Source: Bradyrhizobium sp. AUGA SZCCT0176
Lineage (GTDB): Bacteria > Pseudomonadota > Alphaproteobacteria > Rhizobiales > Xanthobacteraceae
Direction of reading: 5' to 3'
NCBI RefSeq assembly: GCF_018130145.1
Contig: NZ_JAFCMB010000013.1
Coordinates: forward strand, 62,001 to 126,000
Length of the DNA: 64,000 nt
Each line of letters opens with the position of its first letter. Positions within the stretch are counted from its first letter, which is position 1. The position numbers were made by a program, and so were the translations under genes. Of this stretch, positions 26,321-34,399 are shown piece after piece. The notes beneath the pieces were generated by a model, which saw only the letters and a program-made list of their open reading frames with translations, had not been told where the DNA came from and did no database searches.

Positions 26321-27163
26321 ATGAAATTTACCGGCACCAAGGACTACGTCGCCACCGAAGACCTCAAGGTCGCGGTCAACGCCTCGATCGTGCTCGAGCG
26401 CCCGCTGCTGATCAAGGGCGAGCCCGGTACCGGCAAGACCGTGCTGGCCGAGGAAGTCGCCAAGGCGCTCGGCGCGCCGCTGTTGACCTGGCACATCAAG
26501 TCCACCACCAAGGCGCAGCAGGGCCTTTACGAATACGACGCGGTATCGCGGCTGCGCGACAGCCAACTCGGCGACGCCAGGGTCTCCGACATCTCCAACT
26601 ACATCAAGCGCGGCAAGCTGTGGGAAGCCTTCACCCATGACAAGCGCCCGGTGCTGCTGATCGACGAAATCGACAAGGCCGACATCGAATTCCCCAACGA
26701 CCTCCTGCTCGAACTCGATCGCATGGAGTTCTTCGTCTACGAGACCGGCGAGAACATCAAGGCGAGCCTGCGCCCGATCGTGATGATCACCTCGAACAAC
26801 GAGAAGGAATTGCCGGACGCGTTCCTGCGCCGCTGCTTCTTCCACTACATCAAGTTCCCCGACGCCGACACCATGGGCCGGATCGTCGACGTGCACTTCC
26901 CCAACATCAAGAAGCGCCTGGTCGAGGAAGCCTTGCGGATCTTCTTCGAGGTGCGCGAGGTGCCGGGGCTGAAGAAGAAGCCCTCGACGTCGGAGCTGCT
27001 CGACTGGCTCAAGCTGCTGCTCAACGAGGACATCACCCCGGAAATGCTGCGGGAGCGCGATCCGCGCAAGCTGATCCCGCCGCTGCACGGCGCGCTGCTG
27101 AAGAACGAGCAGGACGTGCATCTGTTCGAACGGCTGGCGTTCCTGAGCCGCCGCGAAGTGTAA
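26321..27163 (+). CDS. MoxR-family AAA+ ATPase
   Basis: A 280-residue AAA+ protein. Walker A is GEPGTGKT (33-40), Walker B is VLLIDEIDKAD (around 112-122), and sensor-1 is IVMITSNNEKELPDAFLRRC. The MoxR clade works with VWA proteins as chaperones for metalloenzyme assembly; the partner VWA gene is divergent at 24656-25831. It ends with a strong terminator. Confidence 0.94.
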   Translation: MKFTGTKDYVATEDLKVAVNASIVLERPLLIKGEPGTGKTVLAEEVAKALGAPLLTWHIKSTTKAQQGLYEYDAVSRLRDSQLGDARVSDISNYIKRGKLWEAFTHDKRPVLLIDEIDKADIEFPNDLLLELDRMEFFVYETGENIKASLRPIVMITSNNEKELPDAFLRRCFFHYIKFPDADTMGRIVDVHFPNIKKRLVEEALRIFFEVREVPGLKKKPSTSELLDWLKLLLNEDITPEMLRERDPRKLIPPLHGALLKNEQDVHLFERLAFLSRREV

Positions 27164-27173
27164 TCGGAAGACG

Positions 27174-27208
27174 ACAACGCCAGAACCCGGGGTTCTGGCG
27201 TTGTGCTT
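27174..27208 (+). terminator. Rho-independent terminator after the MoxR gene
   Basis: ACAACGCCAGAACC and GGTTCTGGCGTTGT form a stem of 14 pairs, followed by GCTTTT. It lies 11 bases after the stop codon. Confidence 0.88.
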
Positions 27209-27246
27209 TTGAAACGACAAAACCAACGACAAGAAGAACAGGGAAG

Positions 27247-28752
27247 ATGAACGTTCAAACCCAGATTCACGCCGCCCCGCCGGGCCATACCGAGCATTTC
27301 GACGTCCTGATCGCGGGCGCCGGGATCTCCGGCGTCGGCGCGGCCTATCATCTCACCACGCAATGTCCGGGCACGAGTTTCGTTGCCCTCGAAACCCAGA
27401 AGACGTTCGGCGGCACCTGGAGCACGCACCGTTATCCGGGCATCCGCTCGGACAGCGACCTGCATACGTTCGGCTATCGCTTCAAGCCGTGGACCTCGGC
27501 GCCGATCGCAAGCGCGGCCGAGATCCTCAAATATATGGGCGACGTCATCGAAGAGAACGATCTCGCCCGCCATATCCGCTATCAGCACACCATCAATTCG
27601 GCGACCTGGTCGAGCGAACAGAACCTCTGGACCATCGAAGCCACTCGGAGCGACACCGGCGAAAAGCTGCGTTTCACCACGAATTTCTTCTGGATGTGCC
27701 AGGGCTATTACCGCCACACCGAAGGCTATACGCCGGAGTGGAAGGACATGGCCAAGTTCAAGGGCCAAATCGTCCATCCGCAGAAATGGCCCGAAGATCT
27801 CGACTACAAGAACAAGCGCGTCATCGTGATCGGCTCCGGCGCCACCGCCGCGACGTTGATCCCGGCGCTGGCCAATGACGTGGCGCATGTCACCATGCTG
27901 CAGCGTTCGCCGACCTATTTCCGCACCGGCCGCAACGCGATCGAAATCGCAGAGCAACTGCGGCAGTTGCAGGTCGACGAGAAGTGGATCCACGAAATCA
28001 CGCGGCGCAAGATCCTGTTCGATCAGGACGCGTTCACCCGCAAGACGTTCGAGGAGCCGGAAGCGGCCAAGAAGGATCTGCTGTCGGCGGTGGAGGCCTA
28101 TCTCGGCAAGGACTACGACATCGCTACCCACTTCACGCCAAAATACCGGCCGTGGCGGCAGCGCATCGCCTTCATTCCCGACGGCGACCTGTTCCAGGGC
28201 ATCAAGTCGGGCAAGGCTTCGGTCGTCACCGACGAGATCGAGTGCTTCACCGAGAAGGGCATCCTGCTGAAGTCCGGCAAGGAGCTGGAAGCCGACATCA
28301 TCGTCACCGCGACCGGCTTCAACCTCAGTGCAAACGGCGACATCGAATTCGCGGTCGATGGCAAGAAGCTCGATTTCGCCGATACCGTGACCTATCGCGG
28401 CATGATGTTCACCGGCGTACCCAATCTGGTCTGGGTGTTCGGCTATTTCCGCGCCAGCTGGACCTTGCGCGTCGACCTCGTCGCCGATTTCGTGTGCCGG
28501 CTGCTCAACCACATGAAGGACACCGGCGCGAAGAAAGTGGTGCCGCAGCTTCGGCCGGAAGACCACAACATGCCGCTGCTGCCCTGGATCGATCCGGAAA
28601 ATTTCAATCCCGGCTACATGATGCGCGGCATGCACCTGTTGCCCAAGCGCGGCGACAAGCCGGAATGGCAGCACAACCAGGATTACTGGGCGGAGAAGGA
28701 TGAATTCCCGGCCATCGACCTGAAGGACCACGTCTTTATCTACGGCTCCTGA
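27247..28752 (+). CDS. Flavin-containing Baeyer-Villiger-type monooxygenase
   Basis: A 501-residue FAD- and NADPH-dependent monooxygenase. FAD motif GAGISG (24-29), a second nucleotide motif GSGATAAT (196-203) and the fingerprint FKGQIVHPQKWP (171-182) identify the class B monooxygenase group. ATGF (TATGFNLS) near residue 357 is also conserved. Such enzymes insert oxygen next to a ketone or oxidise a heteroatom. An O-methyltransferase gene faces it downstream. The C-terminus is polar and the enzyme is cytoplasmic. Confidence 0.93.
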   Translation: MNVQTQIHAAPPGHTEHFDVLIAGAGISGVGAAYHLTTQCPGTSFVALETQKTFGGTWSTHRYPGIRSDSDLHTFGYRFKPWTSAPIASAAEILKYMGDVIEENDLARHIRYQHTINSATWSSEQNLWTIEATRSDTGEKLRFTTNFFWMCQGYYRHTEGYTPEWKDMAKFKGQIVHPQKWPEDLDYKNKRVIVIGSGATAATLIPALANDVAHVTMLQRSPTYFRTGRNAIEIAEQLRQLQVDEKWIHEITRRKILFDQDAFTRKTFEEPEAAKKDLLSAVEAYLGKDYDIATHFTPKYRPWRQRIAFIPDGDLFQGIKSGKASVVTDEIECFTEKGILLKSGKELEADIIVTATGFNLSANGDIEFAVDGKKLDFADTVTYRGMMFTGVPNLVWVFGYFRASWTLRVDLVADFVCRLLNHMKDTGAKKVVPQLRPEDHNMPLLPWIDPENFNPGYMMRGMHLLPKRGDKPEWQHNQDYWAEKDEFPAIDLKDHVFIYGS

Positions 28753-28761
28753 TGATGGGCG

Positions 28762-28789
28762 CCGAGTGACGGAGACATCCGTCACTCGG
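28762..28789. terminator. Shared hairpin between convergent genes
   Basis: CCGAGTGACGGA and TCCGTCACTCGG form a perfect twelve-pair stem with loop GACA. It sits between the monooxygenase stop (28752) and the methyltransferase stop (28797). There is no U-run on either side, so it may act mainly as an mRNA-end stabiliser. Confidence 0.7.
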
Positions 28790-28796
28790 GCAGCTG

Positions 28797-29813
28797 TCAG
28801 TTGAGATGTGCCTCAATCACGTTGAAGCGGCCGGCCGGATAGATCGCGGCGAGGCGGAAGCCGGTTTGGGCAAGCAGTTCGGCATACTGCCGCTCGGTGC
28901 GCTCGAGCCCGCCCGGCCCGCGAAGCATGTTCAGATCACTCAGTGCGTGCGCCCTGTCCTCTTCCGTCGTCGTTGGCGATTCCGGCATCAGCCGTTCGAC
29001 CAACAGCAATTTGCCGCCGCTCGGCAGCGCCTGGCGGCAGTTCCGCAAGATTGAAGTGCTGCGGACGTTATCCCAATCGTGGATCACGCTCTTGAGGATG
29101 ATTGCGTCAATGGCCGGCGGCACGCGCTGAAAGAAATCACCGGCTACGAAATCCACGCGGTCACTCACATCGATGTGTCGAAGATGGCTGGTTGCAGCCT
29201 CCGCGCACCTCGGAAGGTCGAAGACAGTTCCGCGCAGCTGCCGGTTTTGCCGGGCGATGGCGCCGAGCAATTCGCCGGACCCGCCTCCCACATCCATCAG
29301 GTGGGACAATCCGCTGAAGTCGTAGCATCGCAGAATTTCCGGCGTGACCAGCCGCGTAAGGTCCGTCATCGCCGCGTTGAATTTGGCGACGCTGCCCGGC
29401 GTTTGCCCCATCAAATCAAAGCTGTTCTCAAGCCCCATAAGTTGAGCGGCGGTCTTGCCGGTCATTATCGTTTCGAGCAGGCCAGCCCAGGACTTTGTGA
29501 GCATCTCCGCTTCCAGGAAGGCCCACGCCTTGAACGATTGCTCGGATGCGCCGTCGAGGCAGGCCCCCACGTCAGTCAGTGCGTAGGAATTGTCGCTGGT
29601 CCGCGCGAACAGGCCGATGGTGGAAAGTGCGGTGAGCAGACGTCCGAGCGCCCGCTCGTCCGCGCCGGTCGCCGCTGCAAGCCTGCCCACCGTCTGCGGT
29701 CCGTCCCGCAGAAGCTCCGCCAGCCCCAGTTTCACCGCGACATGGATCACCGCAGTGATGCGGTGCGACTGTATCAAGTCGAGAAGCTTGAGGGCCGGGA
29801 GTTGTGACGACAT
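28797..29813 (-). CDS. SAM-dependent O-methyltransferase (class with dimerisation domain)
   Basis: A 338-residue methyltransferase. The N-terminal winged-helix dimerisation domain (about 5-90) contains LAELLRDGPQTVGRLAAATGADERALGRLLTAL. The catalytic Rossmann domain has MDVGGGSGELLGAIARQN (SAM motif I) and the base-like His in KSVIHDWDN (about residue 245). The family methylates phenols, hydroxyneurosporene and similar compounds. It is followed on the same strand by no gene; the upstream neighbour is the tripartite-transport binding protein, 21 bases away, so the two are probably co-transcribed. Confidence 0.92.
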   Translation of the reverse strand: MSSQLPALKLLDLIQSHRITAVIHVAVKLGLAELLRDGPQTVGRLAAATGADERALGRLLTALSTIGLFARTSDNSYALTDVGACLDGASEQSFKAWAFLEAEMLTKSWAGLLETIMTGKTAAQLMGLENSFDLMGQTPGSVAKFNAAMTDLTRLVTPEILRCYDFSGLSHLMDVGGGSGELLGAIARQNRQLRGTVFDLPRCAEAATSHLRHIDVSDRVDFVAGDFFQRVPPAIDAIILKSVIHDWDNVRSTSILRNCRQALPSGGKLLLVERLMPESPTTTEEDRAHALSDLNMLRGPGGLERTERQYAELLAQTGFRLAAIYPAGRFNVIEAHLN

Positions 29814-29834
29814 CGCCTCTCTCCGATCGCGGGT

Positions 29835-30884
29835 TTATTGCGGGCTCCGGATATCAATCGATTTGGTGATTTCGCTCAACGCTGTTCGTTGCTTTTCGAT
29901 CCCTTGTTTCAGCTCCTCGGTCGTTCCGTTGAGCACGTTATGCCCGCTTGCCTCCAGTTTGCGGCGAACATCGGCGTCCCGGCAGATCGCGGCGACATCA
30001 GCGGCAATTCGGTTTCTCAGCGCTTCGGACAGGGCCTTGCCACCAAAAATTCCTGCCATTCCAGCGATTTCAAGCTCGGGGTAACCGAGTTCGCGCACGG
30101 TCTTGATGTCGGGCAGCGTGGCTGCACGGCCTGGATTGGCGACGGCAAGAAAGCGCGCCTTTCCGGCCTGAACAGGCGAGGACGAGGCCGTCAATGAGGT
30201 CAGAAGCGCCTGTATCCGGCCCTCACCGAGGTCAGCCTGCGGCTGGGAGGCGTCTCGATAACTGACGAAATTCATCTTCAGATCGTGTTGTTTCAGGAAT
30301 GCTGAAAATACAAATCGCGGCAGGGTCGGTCCGGACGCCCAGGCATATTTCTCGGGGCTGGTCCGCAGCGCCGCGATCAACTCCGGAATGCTGTTGACTG
30401 ACAGCTGATTGCTGACCGCGAGCGTCAAAACGATCTCTGTGGTCGCCGCAATCGGCACCAGATCCTGGTTGACGTCGTATGGCAGCCGGTCGACGAGCAG
30501 TGGCGCCACCGTGATGGAGCCGGCCACCGTATACAACAACGCATGATCGTCCTGGTTTGCGACGAACGATCCGACGCCAATCGTACCTTCAGCGCCAGGC
30601 CGATCCTCAACCACGACTGGCTTGCCCCATTTTTTGCCTAGAGCATCGGCGAAGATTCGGGCAGCGGCATCATTGGCGCTTCCGGGCGGAAAGGTCACAA
30701 TCAGCTTGACCTGCCGCTCGGGCCAATCCGCTCTTGCCGACATCGGCGCGATAAGCGCCGTGACACAAGCCGCAAGAACAGCGATCGCGCGCAGCCCTCG
30801 CGCCTTGCACCCGATGGATTTTCCTTGAGCTGAGCGATGAGCCGACGATGTTGAACCATGAGACACTTGCGAGAACATTGTCAC
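29835..30884 (-). CDS. Tripartite tricarboxylate transporter substrate-binding protein (Bug family)
   Basis: A 349-residue periplasmic binding protein with a long signal peptide (cleavage near residue 53, SARA-DWP). The opening WPERQVKLIVTFPPGSANDAAARI and the DRPGAEGTIG block define the Bug/TctC family, which captures carboxylates or other small acids. No membrane subunits TctA/TctB are in the window, so this is an orphan binding protein, a common state for the family. It sits between MarR and methyltransferase genes on the same strand; GTG 30884 follows GGGAGG. Confidence 0.93.
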   Translation of the reverse strand: MTMFSQVSHGSTSSAHRSAQGKSIGCKARGLRAIAVLAACVTALIAPMSARADWPERQVKLIVTFPPGSANDAAARIFADALGKKWGKPVVVEDRPGAEGTIGVGSFVANQDDHALLYTVAGSITVAPLLVDRLPYDVNQDLVPIAATTEIVLTLAVSNQLSVNSIPELIAALRTSPEKYAWASGPTLPRFVFSAFLKQHDLKMNFVSYRDASQPQADLGEGRIQALLTSLTASSSPVQAGKARFLAVANPGRAATLPDIKTVRELGYPELEIAGMAGIFGGKALSEALRNRIAADVAAICRDADVRRKLEASGHNVLNGTTEELKQGIEKQRTALSEITKSIDIRSPQ

Positions 30885-30900
30885 GACTGCCTCCCATTCG

Positions 30901-31419
30901 TTACTGGCTTGGATTTACTGGCTTGGATTTGCGTTGCGGCTTTCGGCGACCGTTTCCGGGACGCGCGTAGGAATCATTCGCTTCAATGACGCGCACGAGC
31001 ATGTCCAGCAACGCGCGCCGTTCATCTGGCGATAGCGGCGCCAGCAGGCGTTCCTGAGCGGCGAGCAAGTCGGGACTTAAGCGGCGGCGCAAGGCCGCGC
31101 CTCGCTCGGTCACGTAGAGCTTGCGCGCGCGCCGGTCATCGGGATCGATCTTCCGCTCGACGAGGCCCTTGCCCTCCAGTTCGTCGATCATCTGGCCAAA
31201 ATTGACCACATCGACGCCCATGCGCTCGGCCACCTGTCTCTGGCCTCTCCCCGGCTGCTCCAGGACGGCCACGAGGACGCCGAAAATCATCGGCGTCAGA
31301 TCGTCACCGCTCAGTATCTCGGCGGTGACACCAAGGCAGATTTGATTGAAGCGACGCGCCAAATGAGCCGGCACCCGGTGGGACGGCAATACTTCCGGAG
31401 AAGCGTGCGGCTCGGCCAT
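30901..31419 (-). CDS. MarR family transcriptional regulator
   Basis: A 172-residue winged-helix repressor. The recognition-helix region reads GQRQVAERMGVDVVNFGQMIDELEGKGLVERK and the wing DDRRARKLYVTERGAALR. ATG 31419 is preferred because GGAG sits six bases upstream. It is followed after 16 bases by the binding-protein gene, so the operon is probably marR, Bug binding protein and O-methyltransferase. A 19-base AT palindrome immediately upstream is the likely autoregulatory operator. The effector is probably an aromatic acid, judged from the neighbouring vanillate genes (inference). Confidence 0.93.
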   Translation of the reverse strand: MAEPHASPEVLPSHRVPAHLARRFNQICLGVTAEILSGDDLTPMIFGVLVAVLEQPGRGQRQVAERMGVDVVNFGQMIDELEGKGLVERKIDPDDRRARKLYVTERGAALRRRLSPDLLAAQERLLAPLSPDERRALLDMLVRVIEANDSYARPGNGRRKPQRKSKPVNPSQ

Positions 31420-31438
31420 GACCATCTCCAAAGGTAAT

Positions 31439-31457
31439 AATTATTATTATAATAATT
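31439..31457. promoter_or_regulatory. 19-base palindrome upstream of the MarR gene
   Basis: AATTATTAT-T-ATAATAATT has perfect nine-base arms. It begins 20 bases upstream of the marR start and stands out in an otherwise GC-rich genome. The position and symmetry fit a MarR dimer site that could also control the divergent vanA promoter. Confidence 0.6.
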
Positions 31458-31492
31458 CTTACTGTATGTCAAACCGCCGAGAATTTAGATGT

Positions 31493-31565
31493 ATGTATAC
31501 TTTAAAGGTAATATAAAACCATAAACATTCGCAATTTGCCATCTATGGCACACTAATGTATACAT
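31493..31565. promoter_or_regulatory. Two ATGTATAC sites 63 bases apart upstream of vanA
   Basis: ATGTATAC-TT at 31493-31502 is an imperfect version and ATGTATACAT at 31556-31565 a perfect ten-base palindrome. Their spacing of 63 bases is six turns of B-DNA, which places them on the same face. The second lies 30 bases before the vanA start. The GntR/FCD regulator encoded between vanA and vanB is the obvious candidate to bind. Confidence 0.5.
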
Positions 31566-31595
31566 AATGAACTCATTGTGCCATGGAGTGCAGCC

Positions 31596-32648
31596 ATGCC
31601 GTCATCCTTCCCACTCAATGCCTGGTACGCCGCCGCCTGGGACGTCGATCTCAAGCACGCGCTGTTTCCCCGCACGATCTGCGGCAAGCATGTCGTGATG
31701 TACCGCCGCTCTGACGGCCAGGTGGCCGCGCTGGAAGACGCCTGCTGGCACCGGCTGGTGCCGCTGTCGAAAGGCCGGCTCGACGGCGACACCGTCGTCT
31801 GCGGCTATCACGGGCTGAAATACAACGCGCAGGGCCGCTGCACCTACATGCCCTCGCAGGAGACCATCAATCCTTCCGCCTGCGTGCGTTCCTATCCCGT
31901 GGTCGAGCGGCATCGCTTCGTCTGGCTCTGGATGGGCGACCCGGCGCTGGCCGATCCGGCGCTGGTGCCTGACATGCACTGGAACGACGATCCGGCCTGG
32001 GCCGGCGACGGCAAGACCATTCAAGTGAAATGCGACTACCGCCTCGTGGTCGACAATCTGATGGACCTCACCCACGAGACCTTCGTGCACGGCTCCAGCA
32101 TCGGCAACGACCACGTCGCCGAGGCCCCCTTCGACGTCACCCATAGCGAGCGCACCGTGACGGTGACGCGCTGGATGCGCGGCATCGAGGCGCCGCCGTT
32201 CTGGGCCGCACAGCTCGGTAAGCCCGGCCCGGTCGACCGCTGGCAGATCATCCATTTCCAGGCGCCCGGCACCGTCAATATCGATGTCGGCGTGGCGCCA
32301 GCCGGCACCGGCGCGCCGGAGGGCGACCGCTCGCAGGGCGTCAACGGCTTCGTGCTCAACACCATGACGCCGGAGACCGACACCACCTGCCACTATTTCT
32401 GGGCCTTCGTCCGCAACCACCGCCTGACCGAACAGAAGCTGACCACCGAGATCCGCGATGGCGTCTCCAATATTTTTCGCGAGGACGAGATCATCCTCGA
32501 GGCACAGCAGCGCGCCATGGACGAGAACCCGGACCGCACCTTCTACAATCTCAACATCGACGCCGGCGCGATGTGGGCGCGGCGCGTGATCGATCGCATG
32601 GTGGCCCACGAGACATCGCCGCCGACCACCGCGCAAGCCGCGGAGTGA
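31596..32648 (+). CDS. vanA: Vanillate monooxygenase-type Rieske oxygenase, oxygenase subunit
   Basis: A 350-residue Rieske non-heme iron oxygenase that removes the methyl group of vanillate or a similar methoxy-benzoate as formaldehyde. The Rieske cluster ligands are Cys50, His52, Cys69 and His72 (CWHR, CGYH). The mononuclear iron site is Asn154-Asp157-His160-His165 in the NxxDxxHxxxxH pattern. The ATG at 31596 follows GGAG at eight bases; a GTG at 31578 is less likely. Downstream come a GntR regulator and the reductase VanB, so the operon is vanA-gntR-vanB. Confidence 0.93.
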   Translation: MPSSFPLNAWYAAAWDVDLKHALFPRTICGKHVVMYRRSDGQVAALEDACWHRLVPLSKGRLDGDTVVCGYHGLKYNAQGRCTYMPSQETINPSACVRSYPVVERHRFVWLWMGDPALADPALVPDMHWNDDPAWAGDGKTIQVKCDYRLVVDNLMDLTHETFVHGSSIGNDHVAEAPFDVTHSERTVTVTRWMRGIEAPPFWAAQLGKPGPVDRWQIIHFQAPGTVNIDVGVAPAGTGAPEGDRSQGVNGFVLNTMTPETDTTCHYFWAFVRNHRLTEQKLTTEIRDGVSNIFREDEIILEAQQRAMDENPDRTFYNLNIDAGAMWARRVIDRMVAHETSPPTTAQAAE

Positions 32649-32652
32649 GGCC

Positions 32653-33405
32653 ATGAGCGAACGCGATTCCGAACGCTCGATCTCGCAGACGGTGCGGGCC
32701 CAGCTCGCACTGCGCGACATGATCCTGTCCGGCCGATTGCGGCCGGGCGAGCGCATCAGCGAATTGCAGGCGGTCGAGATCACCAGCGTGTCGCGGACGC
32801 CGGTGCGGCTGGCGCTGGTCCGGCTCGAAGACGAAGGCCTGCTGCAGGCGATCCCCTCCGGCGGCTTCATGGTGAAGGCGTTCACCGAGCGCGACATTCT
32901 CGATTCAATCGAGCTGCGCGGCACGCTGGAAGGCCTCGCCGCCCGCTTCGCCGCCGAACGCGGCGCCAGCGCGCGCAGCCTTGAACCGCTGAAGGAGTGC
33001 CTCGCCGACCTCGATCAGCTGGTTCGCCAGGATCCGGTCTCGGTCGAAGCCTTTTCCGCCTATGTCACCATGAACGCGCGCTTTCACGCGCTGCTCACTG
33101 AACTATCCGCCAGCCCGCCGCTGATCCGGCAGATCGACCGCGTCTCGGCATTGCCGTTCGCGTCGCCGAGCGGCTTCGTGATGGCGCAGTCGGCGCTGCC
33201 GGAAGCGCACCAGATCCTGCTGATCGGCCAGGACCATCACCGCATCGTGGTGGACGCGATCGAGAACCGCGAGGGCGGGCGCGCCGAAGCCATCATGCGC
33301 GAGCATTCGCGGCTCGCCGCACGCAATCTGCGGCTGGCGCTGCGCAATCGCACGCATCTCGATTTGCTGCCCGCGCTCGCTCTGCTTCAATCCCCGGCCG
33401 TATAG
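32653..33405 (+). CDS. GntR family regulator with FCD domain, VanR-like
   Basis: A 250-residue regulator. The winged helix (about 10-75) has LRPGERISELQAVEITSVSRTPVRLALVRLEDEGLL. The FCD effector domain (about 90-230) carries helical LRGTLEGLAARFAAERGA, and the His/Asp metal or ligand residues of that domain (HAL, GQDHHRI, MREHSR). It is placed unusually between vanA and vanB, separated from them by 4 and 7 bases, so it is expressed as part of the operon it probably controls. Confidence 0.93.
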   Translation: MSERDSERSISQTVRAQLALRDMILSGRLRPGERISELQAVEITSVSRTPVRLALVRLEDEGLLQAIPSGGFMVKAFTERDILDSIELRGTLEGLAARFAAERGASARSLEPLKECLADLDQLVRQDPVSVEAFSAYVTMNARFHALLTELSASPPLIRQIDRVSALPFASPSGFVMAQSALPEAHQILLIGQDHHRIVVDAIENREGGRAEAIMREHSRLAARNLRLALRNRTHLDLLPALALLQSPAV

Positions 33406-33412
33406 GTTAGTC

Positions 33413-34399
33413 ATGCGCTTTGCCGAACAATGGAGCTGGTGCACGGTCGAGGATATCCGCGACGTTGCGCCCATGATCCGCGAATTCCGCCTGCGCCCTG
33501 ACGGCGGCGTGGCGCCCTACCCGGCCGGCAGCCATCTCAACGTCGCGGTGCTGATCGACGGACAGCCCGCACGGCGGTCCTATTCGCTGGTCGGCGACCG
33601 CGATCCACACAGCTATCGCATCGCGGTGCGGCTGGCGCCGGACAGCCGTGGCGGCTCGCGCGCGATGTGGAGTCTGAAGCCGGGCGCGCGGATCGAGATC
33701 TCCAATCCGACATCGCTGCTCGAGATCGACTGGAACAGGCAGAATTATTGCCTGATCGCTGGCGGCATCGGCATCACCCCGATATCAGGCATCGCCAGCG
33801 CGCTGCAGCGGCGGAATATCGACCTCACCCTGCACTACGCGGTGAAGTCGCGCAGCGATGCCGCTTATCTCGACGAACTTTCATCCGTACTCGCTGACCG
33901 GATGGTCGTCCACGCCAGCGACGAAGGCGCACGGATCGATCTCGATGCCACCTTCCGTGCGCTGCCATCGGATGCGATTGCCATCATGTGCGGGCCGATG
34001 CGGATGCTGGAAGCGGCGCGGCGTGCCTGGAACGAGGCCGGGCGGTCTCCCGCCGATCTGCGCTACGAGACATTCGGCTCCAGCGGCCTGCTGCCGACGG
34101 CGGAATTCCGCGTCCGCCTGAAGGACACCGGCGCCGAGCTTGTGGTCTCGCCCAACAGCTCGATGCTCGACGTGCTCAACGACGCCGGCTTCGAGGTGAT
34201 CTCGGACTGCCAGCGCGGCGAATGCGGCGTCTGCGCGGTCGACGTCATCGCGGTCGACGGCGAGATCGACCACCGCGACGTGTTCTTCAGCGACCAGCAG
34301 AAGCGTGACAACCGCAAGATCTGCCCCTGCGTGTCACGCGCCGTGGGCGTGGTCACGATCGACACGCTGTACCGGCCTGAGCCACCTCTGCGCGGCTAG
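33413..34399 (+). CDS. vanB: Vanillate demethylase reductase subunit VanB
   Basis: A 328-residue PDR/VanB-type reductase with three parts. The flavin barrel has RSYSLVGD (55-62), the NAD domain has CLIAGGIGITPI (about 110-121) and the C-terminal plant-type [2Fe-2S] ferredoxin has SDCQRGECGVCAVDV plus a final ICPCVS. It passes electrons from NAD(P)H to the Rieske oxygenase VanA. Its stop codon shares bases with the stop of the convergent GMC oxidoreductase gene. Confidence 0.94.
   Translation: MRFAEQWSWCTVEDIRDVAPMIREFRLRPDGGVAPYPAGSHLNVAVLIDGQPARRSYSLVGDRDPHSYRIAVRLAPDSRGGSRAMWSLKPGARIEISNPTSLLEIDWNRQNYCLIAGGIGITPISGIASALQRRNIDLTLHYAVKSRSDAAYLDELSSVLADRMVVHASDEGARIDLDATFRALPSDAIAIMCGPMRMLEAARRAWNEAGRSPADLRYETFGSSGLLPTAEFRVRLKDTGAELVVSPNSSMLDVLNDAGFEVISDCQRGECGVCAVDVIAVDGEIDHRDVFFSDQQKRDNRKICPCVSRAVGVVTIDTLYRPEPPLRG

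Noticed and set aside
26845..28785. A long minus-strand open frame opposite the MoxR and monooxygenase genes
   Set aside because: It spans a terminator and two recognisable plus-strand genes, with no motif of its own.
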